A stretch of 56,285 bases of DNA from Burkholderiales bacterium (GTDB lineage Bacteria > Pseudomonadota > Gammaproteobacteria > Burkholderiales > Burkholderiaceae_C). The stretch covers positions 1-56,285 of the forward strand of contig JACRPO010000021.1 of assembly GCA_016223165.1 (NCBI GenBank), given 5' to 3'. A program made the translations under genes and the position numbers. Shown here one piece after another: positions 6,963 through 23,562 of the stretch. Position 1 is the stretch's first letter. Each line of letters begins with the position of its first letter. The notes under the pieces were generated by a model. The model was not told the DNA's origin. It ran no database searches and saw only the letters and a program-made list of their open reading frames with translations.

Positions 6963-9900
6963 ATGCGCCCCGATATCAAGAGCACGCAGCTCGGCGGCAT
7001 TGCCAACCTGGCGCTCGTTGCGCCGGTGAAGCCGGGGTTCATTCCCGGTGCCGACACGGTCACCTATGCACGGCGGCTGGAGGCGCTGCTGAAGACGCTG
7101 ATGGCCATCCGCCTCGGCTCGCGCGAGACCTCGCGTTTCGGCATTCCATTTCCGGATGCGGTGGGGCGCCTGGGCATCCTGCAGTCGTTCCGTTATGCCG
7201 TGATCCCGCCGCGCGTCGGCTCGCGCGGTGAGGACCCGCTGCCGCCCGGCGTGCTCGACGCGGGCCTGTACCGGCTGTACCTCAACGTCGTCTTCGACGG
7301 CGGCTGGGAGCCGTACATGCGCGCCATCTACCGCGACCTCGGCTACCTGCTCGACACGATCTTCTGCAACACGGTGGGCTACCGCCTGAGCACGCAGCAC
7401 AGCTACGACGAATATTGCCGCTGGGTGCGCGAGCACGAGGTGCCGGCCGGCATCCTCTACACCGAGAGCTCGGCCTCGGTGCTCGACCTGCGCTATGCCG
7501 AGGCGGTGGAGCGCCGGCAGCGCGAAGAGGCCGACCCGGCACGTGCGCGCCAGGCGGTGGCCGGCTTCGCGCTGCAGCCGCCCATCGACACCGCCACCTC
7601 GCTCGAGCGCCTGGGCATGGCCAGCGAGGAGGCCAGGCGCGAGGTGGTGACGAACAGCCTGCGCGCGCTCAAGGGCCTCTATGACCTGCACCTGCTGCAC
7701 CCGAAGAACGCCGACCGCGACGACGTGCGCATCCTCGCCTTCACGCAGCGCGCGATGCCGGAGTTCCGCGCCTTCCTCGAGCGCAAGCGGGGCGAGCCGT
7801 GGCTGCAGGTGCACCGCGAGCACGTCGATTGGATCCTGCGCCCGAGGTCGAGCGAGCAGCCGCCCATCGGCACGCCGGCCACGTTCGAAGGTGCCGACAT
7901 CCAGAGCGGCATTCACAAGCCCTACGAGGCCGTGACCCACGGCTGCCTGCTGCTGCTGCGTGTGACGAACGCGCAGAAGGCGCGCGCGTGGATCGACGCG
8001 CTGCCCAAGGCCACGGCCGAGCGGCAGGCGGCGATCGGCGAGACGCTGTACTGGAACGTCGCCTTCAGCGCCAACGGCCTGCGCGCGCTCGGCGTGCCGC
8101 CTTCGCGCATCGACCGCTTCCCGCAGGAGTTCGTCGAGGGCATGGAAGCGCGCGCCGGCATGCTGGGCGACGTGCGCACCAACCATCCGGAGCATTGGCG
8201 GCGTCCGCGCCTGGCGAGTTCGCCACAGATCGAGGTCGACCTCGGTTCGGTGGACGTCGCCGTGCAGTACCGGCTCGCTTCGAAGAGCGAGCCCGAGCGC
8301 CAGCTGCACTCGGCGCTCGCGGCGCTCGCCGCCGCCATCGACAAGGAGCGCGACGGCCTGCTCGTGCTCGCCGTCGAGCCGATGCGCAGCTATCCGTCGC
8401 CCACGGACGTCGCCGGCACGGTCACCGAGCACTTCGGCTTTGCCGACGGGCTCAGCCAGCCCGCGCCGAACTTCGCCGGCGCCGCGCCGCCGCCGCCGCC
8501 GAAGGCCTACGACAACAGCGTGCTGCCGGGCGAGATCTATCTCGGCCATCCGAGCGATCGCGACCGCGGCCGCTTCCCCGACACGGCCGACGCGTTGATG
8601 GACAACGGCAGCTTCCTCGTCGTGCGCAAGCTGCGCCAGCATGTCGGCCGCTGGCAGGCGATGCTGGCGCGCGCAGCCGAGCGCCGGGACCCGCTGCACG
8701 CGCAGCGCAGCGCCGCCGAGCAGGCGTTGGCGCGCGAGGACGTCGCCGCGAAGCTGATGGGCCGCCGCTACGACGGCACGGTGCTCGCCGACCCGGCGCA
8801 GGGCGCGGGCAACGACTTCCACTACGACGCCGACCCGACTGGCGCGCGCTGCCCGTTCTCGGCGCACATCCGCCGCACGAACCCGCGCTCGCCCGCCATC
8901 GCGGCCGCGGGACAGCAGAAGCTGCCGCGCATCCTGCGCCGCGGCATGTCGTATGGCCCGCGCTTCGGCGGCGGGCCTCTCGCCGACGCGAGCGCCGAGC
9001 GCGGCCTCTTCTTCATGGCCTACTGCGGCAGCCTCGCCGAGCAGTTCGAGATCATCCAGCGCTGGATCGCCGGTGGCAACAGCACCGGCGTGCACTCCTC
9101 GCACAGCGACCCGATGCTCGGCGTGCCGCAGAAAGGCACGCCGCGCCTCGTGCAGTGGCTCGGCGAAGACGGGCAGGCGGTGACGGTCGACCTCGGCGAC
9201 GAGCCGCTCGTGCAGCTCGAGTGGGGCCTCTATCTCTTCACGCCTTCGCTCACCGGCCTCAAGGCGCTCACGGCGGGCCTGCCGGCCGACGCCCCGGCGC
9301 CGCCGGTGGCGAGCTGCCCGCTGAAGCACGAGCCGTATGCGCCCGCGGGCGACGCGTTCGAAGAGCGCAAGCTGATGCTGCAAGGCCGGCGCGACGACAA
9401 GGACGAGCTGTGGCGCGCCGTCAACGCCTGCGGCGGCACGCTGCAGACGGCCTACGGCCTGCTCGAAGGGCGCAAGGACAAGGTGCTCGCCGCACTGCAC
9501 GACGCGGGCACGCGGCACTCGGTGTGCGGCTACGGCCGACGCTTCGCGGCGAGTGTCGGCCCGGGCTTCCTCGGCATGGACGACCCCGATCACAAGCGGC
9601 TGGCGGTGAAGTCCGGCATCAAGCAGGCGATCGCCGGCATCGACGAAGGCAGGGCGTTCGAAGCGGCGCGAGCGGCAGCCGCGGCGCTGCTCGACGGTGG
9701 GCTCAAGCGCCTGGCGGCGGCGGGCCAGGCACCGACGATCGACCTCGTGCGCCTGAGCGAGATGGTAGTCGCGCGGCTGTACTTCGCCTGGTGGGGCCTG
9801 CCCGACGGACAGTTCATGAAGGAGGGCTACAGCACGCTCACCGATCTCGACGAAGCGCCCGACGCGTACTGCCCGCGCGACTTCGTCTTCGTCGCGCGGC

Positions 9901-10607
9901 TGAACTTCGGCGCCCATCCGTCACCCACCGAGACGCGCCTGGGCACGACGCGCGGCCAGGCCATCCAGAGCGCGGTGCGCCGCTACCTGCAGGCCGTCTT
10001 GCAGGCGAACGCGGCCGACAAGCTCGTCTACCTCACGAAGTTCATCCACGACGCGCTGATGAAGGACCCGGCCCGCCCCGGCGCCTTCGACGAGACGGTG
10101 TGGACGATCGGCGGCACGATGCTCGGCTTCGGCCCCTCGACGCACCAGCACTTCGTGCAGGTGGTGCGCGACTGGATCGAGCCGTCGCGCTCCGGCGGCA
10201 CGACGCTGTGGGACCTGCAGGCGCTGCTGCTGGCCGAGGGTGCCACCGTGGCGCCGACGCTGGCCGCGGCGCAGAAGGTGCTGCGCGCGCCGCTCGTGGC
10301 GCAGATGCGGCGCGAGCCGGTGCCGGGCGTGATCTGGCGCGAGAAGCCCGGCACGACGAAGGCGCCCGAAGCGCCGGAGCCGCCGAAGCTGATGCTCGGC
10401 CTGCACGGCCTGATGGACGACGCGGACGCCGAGGCGCTGATGTTCGGCGGCACGCTCGACCCGAGCGACAAGAAGCTCTTCGGCGTGCACGCCTGCCCCG
10501 GCCACGGCATGGCCATCGGCGTGCTGCTGGGCGTGCTGTCGGCGCTGCTGACGATGGGCACGCTGAAGCGCACGCCCTCGTCGACGATCGTGATGATCGA
10601 GCGCTAG
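6963..10607 (+). CDS. DyP-type peroxidase fused to a cytochrome P450-like domain
   Basis: A 1,214-residue protein; ATG 6963 follows GGAGGAGGAG. Residues 1 to about 300 are an unrecognised alpha/beta N-terminal region. The middle (about 310-770) is a dye-decolourising peroxidase: D495 in GFADGLSQP is the distal aspartate, H635 in HIRRTNPR the proximal haem ligand, and RRGMSYG plus GLFFMAYCGSLAEQFEIIQ follow. The C-terminal ~400 residues resemble a P450: GGTMLGFGPSTHQHF sits where the I-helix should be, and C1178 in FGVHACPGHGMAIG fits the thiolate-ligand loop. The arrangement recalls fungal peroxidase-P450 fusions (Ppo, linoleate diol synthases), although those use an unrelated peroxidase fold. 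Substrate unknown. No signal peptide; cytoplasmic. Confidence 0.8.
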   Translation: MRPDIKSTQLGGIANLALVAPVKPGFIPGADTVTYARRLEALLKTLMAIRLGSRETSRFGIPFPDAVGRLGILQSFRYAVIPPRVGSRGEDPLPPGVLDAGLYRLYLNVVFDGGWEPYMRAIYRDLGYLLDTIFCNTVGYRLSTQHSYDEYCRWVREHEVPAGILYTESSASVLDLRYAEAVERRQREEADPARARQAVAGFALQPPIDTATSLERLGMASEEARREVVTNSLRALKGLYDLHLLHPKNADRDDVRILAFTQRAMPEFRAFLERKRGEPWLQVHREHVDWILRPRSSEQPPIGTPATFEGADIQSGIHKPYEAVTHGCLLLLRVTNAQKARAWIDALPKATAERQAAIGETLYWNVAFSANGLRALGVPPSRIDRFPQEFVEGMEARAGMLGDVRTNHPEHWRRPRLASSPQIEVDLGSVDVAVQYRLASKSEPERQLHSALAALAAAIDKERDGLLVLAVEPMRSYPSPTDVAGTVTEHFGFADGLSQPAPNFAGAAPPPPPKAYDNSVLPGEIYLGHPSDRDRGRFPDTADALMDNGSFLVVRKLRQHVGRWQAMLARAAERRDPLHAQRSAAEQALAREDVAAKLMGRRYDGTVLADPAQGAGNDFHYDADPTGARCPFSAHIRRTNPRSPAIAAAGQQKLPRILRRGMSYGPRFGGGPLADASAERGLFFMAYCGSLAEQFEIIQRWIAGGNSTGVHSSHSDPMLGVPQKGTPRLVQWLGEDGQAVTVDLGDEPLVQLEWGLYLFTPSLTGLKALTAGLPADAPAPPVASCPLKHEPYAPAGDAFEERKLMLQGRRDDKDELWRAVNACGGTLQTAYGLLEGRKDKVLAALHDAGTRHSVCGYGRRFAASVGPGFLGMDDPDHKRLAVKSGIKQAIAGIDEGRAFEAARAAAAALLDGGLKRLAAAGQAPTIDLVRLSEMVVARLYFAWWGLPDGQFMKEGYSTLTDLDEAPDAYCPRDFVFVARLNFGAHPSPTETRLGTTRGQAIQSAVRRYLQAVLQANAADKLVYLTKFIHDALMKDPARPGAFDETVWTIGGTMLGFGPSTHQHFVQVVRDWIEPSRSGGTTLWDLQALLLAEGATVAPTLAAAQKVLRAPLVAQMRREPVPGVIWREKPGTTKAPEAPEPPKLMLGLHGLMDDADAEALMFGGTLDPSDKKLFGVHACPGHGMAIGVLLGVLSALLTMGTLKRTPSSTIVMIER

Positions 10608-10608
10608 G

Positions 10609-10682
10609 GGTAGGGCTGGGCCAGGGCTGGGCCAGGGCTTGGCCGGGGCCAGGCTGCGAGGGCGCGGAACTTCAGGCCAGGC
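10609..10682. repeat. Short GGGCTGGGCCA tandem repeats between convergent genes
   Basis: Two to three copies of an 11-bp unit (GGGCTGGGCCA) directly follow the peroxidase-P450 stop. They separate it from the convergent REC-cyclase gene. No clear terminator hairpin with a T-tract is visible. Confidence 0.6.
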
Positions 10683-11729
10683 CTAGGCGTCGCCCTGCGT
10701 CACCGCATGCACCGCGACCCGCGTCGCCTTGCCCTTGAGCTGCACCTCACCGAGCGCTTCGGTGCGCACGCGCCCGTCCAGCGCCGCTTGCGTGGCCGCA
10801 TCCACCAGGATGCCTCGTCCGCTTCCGGCCTCCTTGGTGTGCGCCTCCAGCCGCGCCGCCAGGTTCACCGTGTCGCCCACGCAGGTGTACGTGGCGCGCT
10901 CCTGCGTGCCGGTGTAGCCCGCGATCACCTCCCCGGAGGCGATGCCGATGCCGATGGCCAGCGCTGTCTTGCCTTCGCCGGCGCGCTCGACATTGAGCAG
11001 CTCGATCATCTCCTTCATGTCCAGCGCCGCGCGCACCGCGGCCAGCGGCGGCTCGGCCACCGGCAGCGGCGCGCCGAAGATCGCCATCAGGCCGTCGCCG
11101 ATCATCTGGTTCACGACGCCGCCCTGGCCGGTGATGGCGTCGAACATCAGCGTGTACCAGGTATTGAGCAACTCGATGGTCTCCTGCGGCCCCTGGCTCT
11201 CGACGATCGAGGTGAAGCCGCGGATGTCGCAGAACATCACCGTGGCCTCGACGCGCTTGCCGCCGAGCGCGAAGCCGCCGTGCCGCAGGTCGGCCGCCAC
11301 GGCCGTGGTGGCGAAGCGCTCGACCAATGCCTTCTGCTGGTCGCGCAGGCGCTTCTTCTCGAGGCTCGAGCCGATGCGCGCCTTCAGCAGCACCGGATTG
11401 ACGGGCTTGTGCAGGTAGTCGTCGGCGCCGAGCTCGATGCAGCGCACGACGTGGTCGATGCCTTCGAGCGAGCTGGTCACGATCACCGGCAGGTCGCGCA
11501 GCTGGTCGTCGGCGGCCAGTTGCTCCAGCACCTGGAAGCCGTCCATCTCCGGCATCTCCATGTCCAGCAGCAGCAGGTCGAAGCCGGCAGCGCGCAGCAT
11601 ATCGAGCGCGACGCGGCCGTTCTCGGCGCTGTGCACCTGGTGCCCCTGCAGCGTGAGGCTGCGCGCCAGCAGCAGCCGGTTGACCTTGTTGTCGTCGGCC
11701 ACGAGAAGCCGGGCGCCGCGTTCAGCCAC
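10683..11729 (-). CDS. Response regulator with class III adenylate/guanylate cyclase output
   Basis: A 348-residue two-domain protein. The receiver domain (residues 5-125) has D12-D13, phospho-acceptor D56 and K108. The cyclase domain (about 155-345) keeps both metal aspartates, D168 in FCDIRGFT and D212 in IGDGLMAIFG, so it should be active, making a cyclic nucleotide from ATP or GTP. It is the last gene of a four-gene operon and overlaps the HPt gene by 8 bp, indicating translational coupling. It is the logical terminal target of the phosphorelay encoded upstream. Product choice (cAMP or cGMP) cannot be read with certainty. Confidence 0.9.
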   Translation of the reverse strand: MAERGARLLVADDNKVNRLLLARSLTLQGHQVHSAENGRVALDMLRAAGFDLLLLDMEMPEMDGFQVLEQLAADDQLRDLPVIVTSSLEGIDHVVRCIELGADDYLHKPVNPVLLKARIGSSLEKKRLRDQQKALVERFATTAVAADLRHGGFALGGKRVEATVMFCDIRGFTSIVESQGPQETIELLNTWYTLMFDAITGQGGVVNQMIGDGLMAIFGAPLPVAEPPLAAVRAALDMKEMIELLNVERAGEGKTALAIGIGIASGEVIAGYTGTQERATYTCVGDTVNLAARLEAHTKEAGSGRGILVDAATQAALDGRVRTEALGEVQLKGKATRVAVHAVTQGDA

Positions 11730-12063
11730 GAATGAACTCCTTCAGCGCAGCGGCTGCTTCGTCGTAGAGCGCCTGCAGTGCGTCGATGCCGCTCGCGCCG
11801 GCTGGCAGGCCGCCCTGCTCCAGCCCGCGGGCCGCCGCCCCCAGCGCCGTGGCGCCGAAGGTGCAGGCATTGGTCTTCAGCGAGTGCGCGGCGCGGCGAA
11901 ATCGGTCGGCGTCGCCCGCGGCCAGCGCGCCGCGCAGCTCGCCGATCATCTGCGGCGCCTCCTCGAAGAAGGTGCCCACCAGCTCGACGACGAAGTCGGC
12001 GCCCGTGGTGGCCTGCAGTTCGCCGAAGGTCGCGCGGTCGATGGGGCCAACGGTGTCGGGCAT
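11722..12063 (-). CDS. Stand-alone histidine phosphotransfer (HPt) protein
   Basis: A 113-residue, all-helical protein with the HPt motif AAHSLKTNA, in which H60 is the phospho-acceptor. It should shuttle phosphate from the receiver domains of the hybrid kinases encoded just upstream to the REC-cyclase encoded just downstream. The kinase gene ends 1 bp before its start, and its own 3' end overlaps the cyclase gene, so the order kinase, HPt, REC output matches the flow of phosphate. Confidence 0.9.
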   Translation of the reverse strand: MPDTVGPIDRATFGELQATTGADFVVELVGTFFEEAPQMIGELRGALAAGDADRFRRAAHSLKTNACTFGATALGAAARGLEQGGLPAGASGIDALQALYDEAAAALKEFIRG

Positions 12064-12064
12064 G

Positions 12065-20000
<7,936 letters not shown>

Positions 20001-20016
<16 letters not shown>

Positions 20017-20151
20017 GGGATCGGAAGTCTGAACTGCAATGGCGCCGTGCGCAGCATCGCGCCGAACGGATTCAGCGCGGATTAAGGCGCCTTCAGGCGC
20101 GCACCAAGGACCTGAAGCGCACTCGGGCAGACAGTGGCGCCGTCATCAACC
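20001..20151 (+). repeat. Direct repeat A, with CTTCAGG dyad
   Basis: About 150 bp aligning with 23381-23541 at roughly 85 percent identity by eye (shared ACTGCAATGGCGCCGTGCGC, then GCGCCTTCAGGCGCGCACCA). Both copies keep the dyad CTTCAGG-N13-CCTGAAG (here 20091-20117). It spans the kinase start codon and the region before the MFS fusion gene. The rest of 20152-20358 shows nothing recognisable. Confidence 0.8.
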
Positions 20152-20358
20152 CATGCGCACAGGCTCCGTGACGAGCCCAGCCCGCCCATGATTCCAGACC
20201 CTGCCACCCGTACCGATCTGCTCCAGCCAATGGCGGCTGCGCCCCTGTTCGGCGCTCTGCCCGAGTCGGAACCGCCTGGCTGTGCTGGACCCCGCGAGCC
20301 TCGTCGAGGTGCCCGCGGGCGCTCGCGTCTTGCCGAATCGAGATCGCCGGCGAGCACC

Positions 20359-23328
20359 ATGAGCGACAGGCAGGCCTACCGCGCGGTCCTCGCGATACGC
20401 GACGCGCGTGCGCTGATTGCCGCGAGCGCGGCGTCGCAGATCGGTGACTGGCTCTACAACGCGGCGCTGCTCGGCTACGTCTATGCGGCGACGGGATCGG
20501 CCGCGTGGGTCGGCGCGGCGACGATCTGCCGGCTGTTCCCGTACGTCCTGCTCGGGCCGGTTGGCGGCGCGATCGCCGATCGCTTTTCGCGGCGCAGCGT
20601 GTTGATCGGCGGCGATGTGCTGCGGCTGGCGCTGATGCTCGGCCTCGCCGCCACCGTCGCGGCCGGCAGCCCGGTGGTGGTGGTGATCGCCCTCACCGCG
20701 CTGGCCTCTGCGGCGGGGAGCGCAGAGCGCCCCGCGGCGCTGGCGCTGATGCCGCGCCTGGTGGGCGAGTCGCGCCTGGGTGCAGCCAACGCGCTGCTGC
20801 ACACGGTTCAGGAGCTCGGCATCGTCGTCGGTCCGGCGATCGGGGCCATCCTGCTCGCCACCGGGCCCGACTGGCTGGCGTTCGCCGTCAACGCGGCCAC
20901 GTTCGCCGCTTCTGCCGCGCTCGTCTTCTCGATCCGCGATCGCTCGCGGCCCCGGCGCGTGCGCGGGGGCACGGCGGCGCAGGTGGCCGACGGGCTGCGC
21001 GCGGCGTGGAAGACGGCGTTCGTCGTGCCGCTCTTGCTCATCGTGGCGGCCGTCGAGTTCACCTACGGCGCGCAGGCGGTGCAACTGGTCGTCTACGCCG
21101 AGCGCTCGCTCGACCTCGGCGCGGCCGGGTACGGCATGCTTCTCACCGCGTCGGGCATCGGCGGGCTCGCGAGCTCGCTCGTCAACGCGCGCCTGTCGGC
21201 GGCCCGGTGCGTCGCGTTCGTCGTCGTCGCGACGGCGGTTGCCGCCTGCGCGACGCAGCTCGTCTTTGCGCACAGCTCGGTGCTGGTCATCGCGCTGGCG
21301 GCCGCCGCGATCGGCGGCGCGGCGCTCGTGTCCTGCGAAGTCGTCGCGGAGACCGCGCTCGCGCGCATCGTGCCTGCCGAGGCGCTGGGGCGCGTCGTCG
21401 GCGTGTTCGAGGCCGCGCAGGTCGGCGCGATGATCGCCGGCGCGGCCCTGGCGCCGGCCGCGATCGAGGCGACGTCTTTGCAGGCGAGCCTCGTCGTCCT
21501 CGGCGTGACGGCCATTGGGGTGGCGTTGCTGGCCCGGGCGGGGCTGCGCGGGCTCGATGCGGCCACGGCACGCCGCTTCGAGGAGCTTGCGTCGCGTGTG
21601 CGCGTGATCGAGGGGCTGCCGATCGCCCAGGCGTTGCCGCGGACGTTCGTCGAGCGCCTCGCCTCGGCGTCGCAGCTGTGCGCGCTGCCTGCGGGCGTGG
21701 ATGTGGTCGTGCAGGGAGCCCCCGCGCACGCCCTGTTCGCGATCGTCGAGGGCGAAGCCGTCGTGCGGCGCAACGGTCTCAGCGTCGACCGCATGGGCCC
21801 GGGCGAGGTGTTCGGCGAGCGCGGGCTGCTGGACAACGCGCCGCGCAACGCGACCGTCACGACGAGCTCCGACGCGACCTTGCTGCGCATCGACGGCGAG
21901 GCGCTGATCGAAGCCCTGCAGGCCGTACCCGCGCTGCGGCCGGCGCTCGACATCGGCGGGCGCGGGCGCGCCGACCCTGGCGGCCCCGGGACATCCGCGG
22001 GCGCGCGCGCCGCGAGCGCGTTCGACCGCCCGGCACGCATCGAAGGCGCCACCGTGGTCGTCGTGTGCGCAGGCTATCCCGGCAAGCGCCCGATCTACGA
22101 GCGCATCGCAACAAAACTCGGAGCTCGGCTCGTCATCGTCGACGAGCGCGGTCATTGGTCCGAACGGTTGGTGGGCGAGGGCGTGGCCGCACGCTGGCTG
22201 GCCGCAACGGTCACGGGCGACGCGGACGTCGACGCGCGCGCGGTGCAGGGCGCGCTGCGCAGCGCGAACGTGCAGCCCGATGGCGTCCTGACCTTCTGGG
22301 AAGACAGTGTCCCGGTCGCGGCGCGGGTCGCGGCGGCGCTCGGCTTGCCAGGCAATCCGATCGAGGCGGTGGACGCGGCGCGCAGCAAGCTGCGCACCCG
22401 AGAGCTCTCGGCGCGCCTCGGGCTGCCGACGCCGCGGGCCGTGCGGGTGCGATCGCTCGACGAGCTGTACGCCGCCGCCGCCGACATCGGCTTCCCCGCG
22501 GTCGTCAAGCCCGAGTTCGGCGCGTTGGCGGTGGGCTGCGTGCGGGTCGACTCGTTCCAGGCGCTTCCGGCCGTCTACCGGCGGGTGCGGCAGGCGGTGA
22601 ACCCCGAAGCCGACGCCATCTTCCGCGCCGGCAACGACCTGCTGCTCGAGGAGTACCTCGACGGCGTCGAGTTCGACGTCGATCTCGTGCTCGAGGACGG
22701 CGCCTGTGTCTTCTCCAGCGTCTCGCAGAACTGGCCCACGGCCGAGCCCTCGTTCCAGGAGCGGGGCCTGCATTGCCCGCCGGACCACCGCCGGCGCGCG
22801 GTGCGCGCGCTCGTCGCGTTTGCTGCCGAGGCGGCGCGCGAGTTCGGCTTTCGCACGGGCGTGCTGCACATCGAAGCGAAGTCCACGAGCGGCGGGCCGC
22901 GCATCGTCGAGATCAACGCCCGCATGGGCGGCGGGAGCATCCACCAGATCGTCGAGGCCGTGTGGGGCGTCGACCTGATCGAGGCCGCGGTGCGCAGCAG
23001 CCTGGGGCTGCCGCAGGCCCTGCGGCCCAGCCGCCAGCCACGCTGCGCGGTCGTCGACAGCCTGGTCTACGCCCCCGCGAGCGGGCGGCTCGCCACGATG
23101 CCGCTCGCCGCCGGCGGCGTGGCCGGCGTGTCTGGCAATCCCGCGGTGCTGGGCCTGGACCTGCACGCCGAAGTCGGCGATGACGTCGTGGGACCGGATG
23201 CGATCTTCGCGACGCCGCTGGCCGAGCTGGCCGTTCGAGGGCGCGACCTGCGCGAGGCGCGCGCGATCAGTGCGCGGATGCTCGCCGAACCGCCGCGCGT
23301 CGCGGCCGGTGCTTGGCGCCCGGCTTGA
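20359..23328 (+). CDS. Triple fusion: MFS exporter, cyclic-nucleotide-binding domain, ATP-grasp ligase
   Basis: 989 residues from ATG 20359, where MFS homology begins (SDRQAYRAVLAIRDARALIA); in-frame starts at 20134 and 20188 would add a low-complexity leader. Residues 1 to about 405 are an MFS_3/EntS-like 12-helix transporter. About 430-530 is a CNB domain whose phosphate-binding cassette is FGERGLLDNAPRNATV. About 560-985 is a pre-ATP-grasp plus ATP-grasp module resembling carnosine synthase (CAGYPGKRPIYERI, PAVVKPEFGA, EINARMGGGS). MFS-CNB proteins are known, but addition of a ligase is unusual. I infer synthesis and export of a small peptide-like amide under cyclic-nucleotide control. It is flanked by direct repeats, and its codon style differs slightly from its neighbours. 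Confidence 0.82.
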   Translation: MSDRQAYRAVLAIRDARALIAASAASQIGDWLYNAALLGYVYAATGSAAWVGAATICRLFPYVLLGPVGGAIADRFSRRSVLIGGDVLRLALMLGLAATVAAGSPVVVVIALTALASAAGSAERPAALALMPRLVGESRLGAANALLHTVQELGIVVGPAIGAILLATGPDWLAFAVNAATFAASAALVFSIRDRSRPRRVRGGTAAQVADGLRAAWKTAFVVPLLLIVAAVEFTYGAQAVQLVVYAERSLDLGAAGYGMLLTASGIGGLASSLVNARLSAARCVAFVVVATAVAACATQLVFAHSSVLVIALAAAAIGGAALVSCEVVAETALARIVPAEALGRVVGVFEAAQVGAMIAGAALAPAAIEATSLQASLVVLGVTAIGVALLARAGLRGLDAATARRFEELASRVRVIEGLPIAQALPRTFVERLASASQLCALPAGVDVVVQGAPAHALFAIVEGEAVVRRNGLSVDRMGPGEVFGERGLLDNAPRNATVTTSSDATLLRIDGEALIEALQAVPALRPALDIGGRGRADPGGPGTSAGARAASAFDRPARIEGATVVVVCAGYPGKRPIYERIATKLGARLVIVDERGHWSERLVGEGVAARWLAATVTGDADVDARAVQGALRSANVQPDGVLTFWEDSVPVAARVAAALGLPGNPIEAVDAARSKLRTRELSARLGLPTPRAVRVRSLDELYAAAADIGFPAVVKPEFGALAVGCVRVDSFQALPAVYRRVRQAVNPEADAIFRAGNDLLLEEYLDGVEFDVDLVLEDGACVFSSVSQNWPTAEPSFQERGLHCPPDHRRRAVRALVAFAAEAAREFGFRTGVLHIEAKSTSGGPRIVEINARMGGGSIHQIVEAVWGVDLIEAAVRSSLGLPQALRPSRQPRCAVVDSLVYAPASGRLATMPLAAGGVAGVSGNPAVLGLDLHAEVGDDVVGPDAIFATPLAELAVRGRDLREARAISARMLAEPPRVAAGAWRPA

Positions 23329-23380
23329 CTGCTCGTGTGGCCGGTCGTCATTGCGGGCTGACCTTGCGGGCCATGAACCC

Positions 23381-23541
23381 ATGGTTGCCGCTCATTGCCG
23401 CTCATGAGGATTGGAAGTCTGGACTGCAATGGCGCCGTGCGCAGCATCGCGTCGAGCGGATTCAGCGCGAATTCAGGCGCCTTCAGGCGCGCACCAAAGA
23501 CCTGAAGTGCCTTCAGGCCGACAGTGGCGCGGTGTTCAACC
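23381..23541 (+). repeat. Direct repeat B, with CTTCAGG dyad
   Basis: The second copy of the ~150-bp repeat, in the same orientation as copy A. The dyad is at 23481-23507 and a third CTTCAGG follows at 23511. It lies directly before the ribosome site of the beta-helix gene. Together the copies bracket the MFS-CNB-ATP-grasp gene. Confidence 0.8.
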
Positions 23542-23562
23542 CCCCTGTCGAGGAGAAGCTTC

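Noticed and set aside
5220..9917. A 1,565-codon open frame on the minus strand
   Set aside because: It is antisense to the thiolase and peroxidase-P450 genes, is Arg/Ala/His-rich, and has no recognisable domains. It arises from third-position GC bias.
7799..10738. A 979-codon plus-strand frame inside the peroxidase-P450 gene
   Set aside because: Out-of-frame shadow dominated by Arg/Ala/Gly. The real frame has DyP and P450 motifs.
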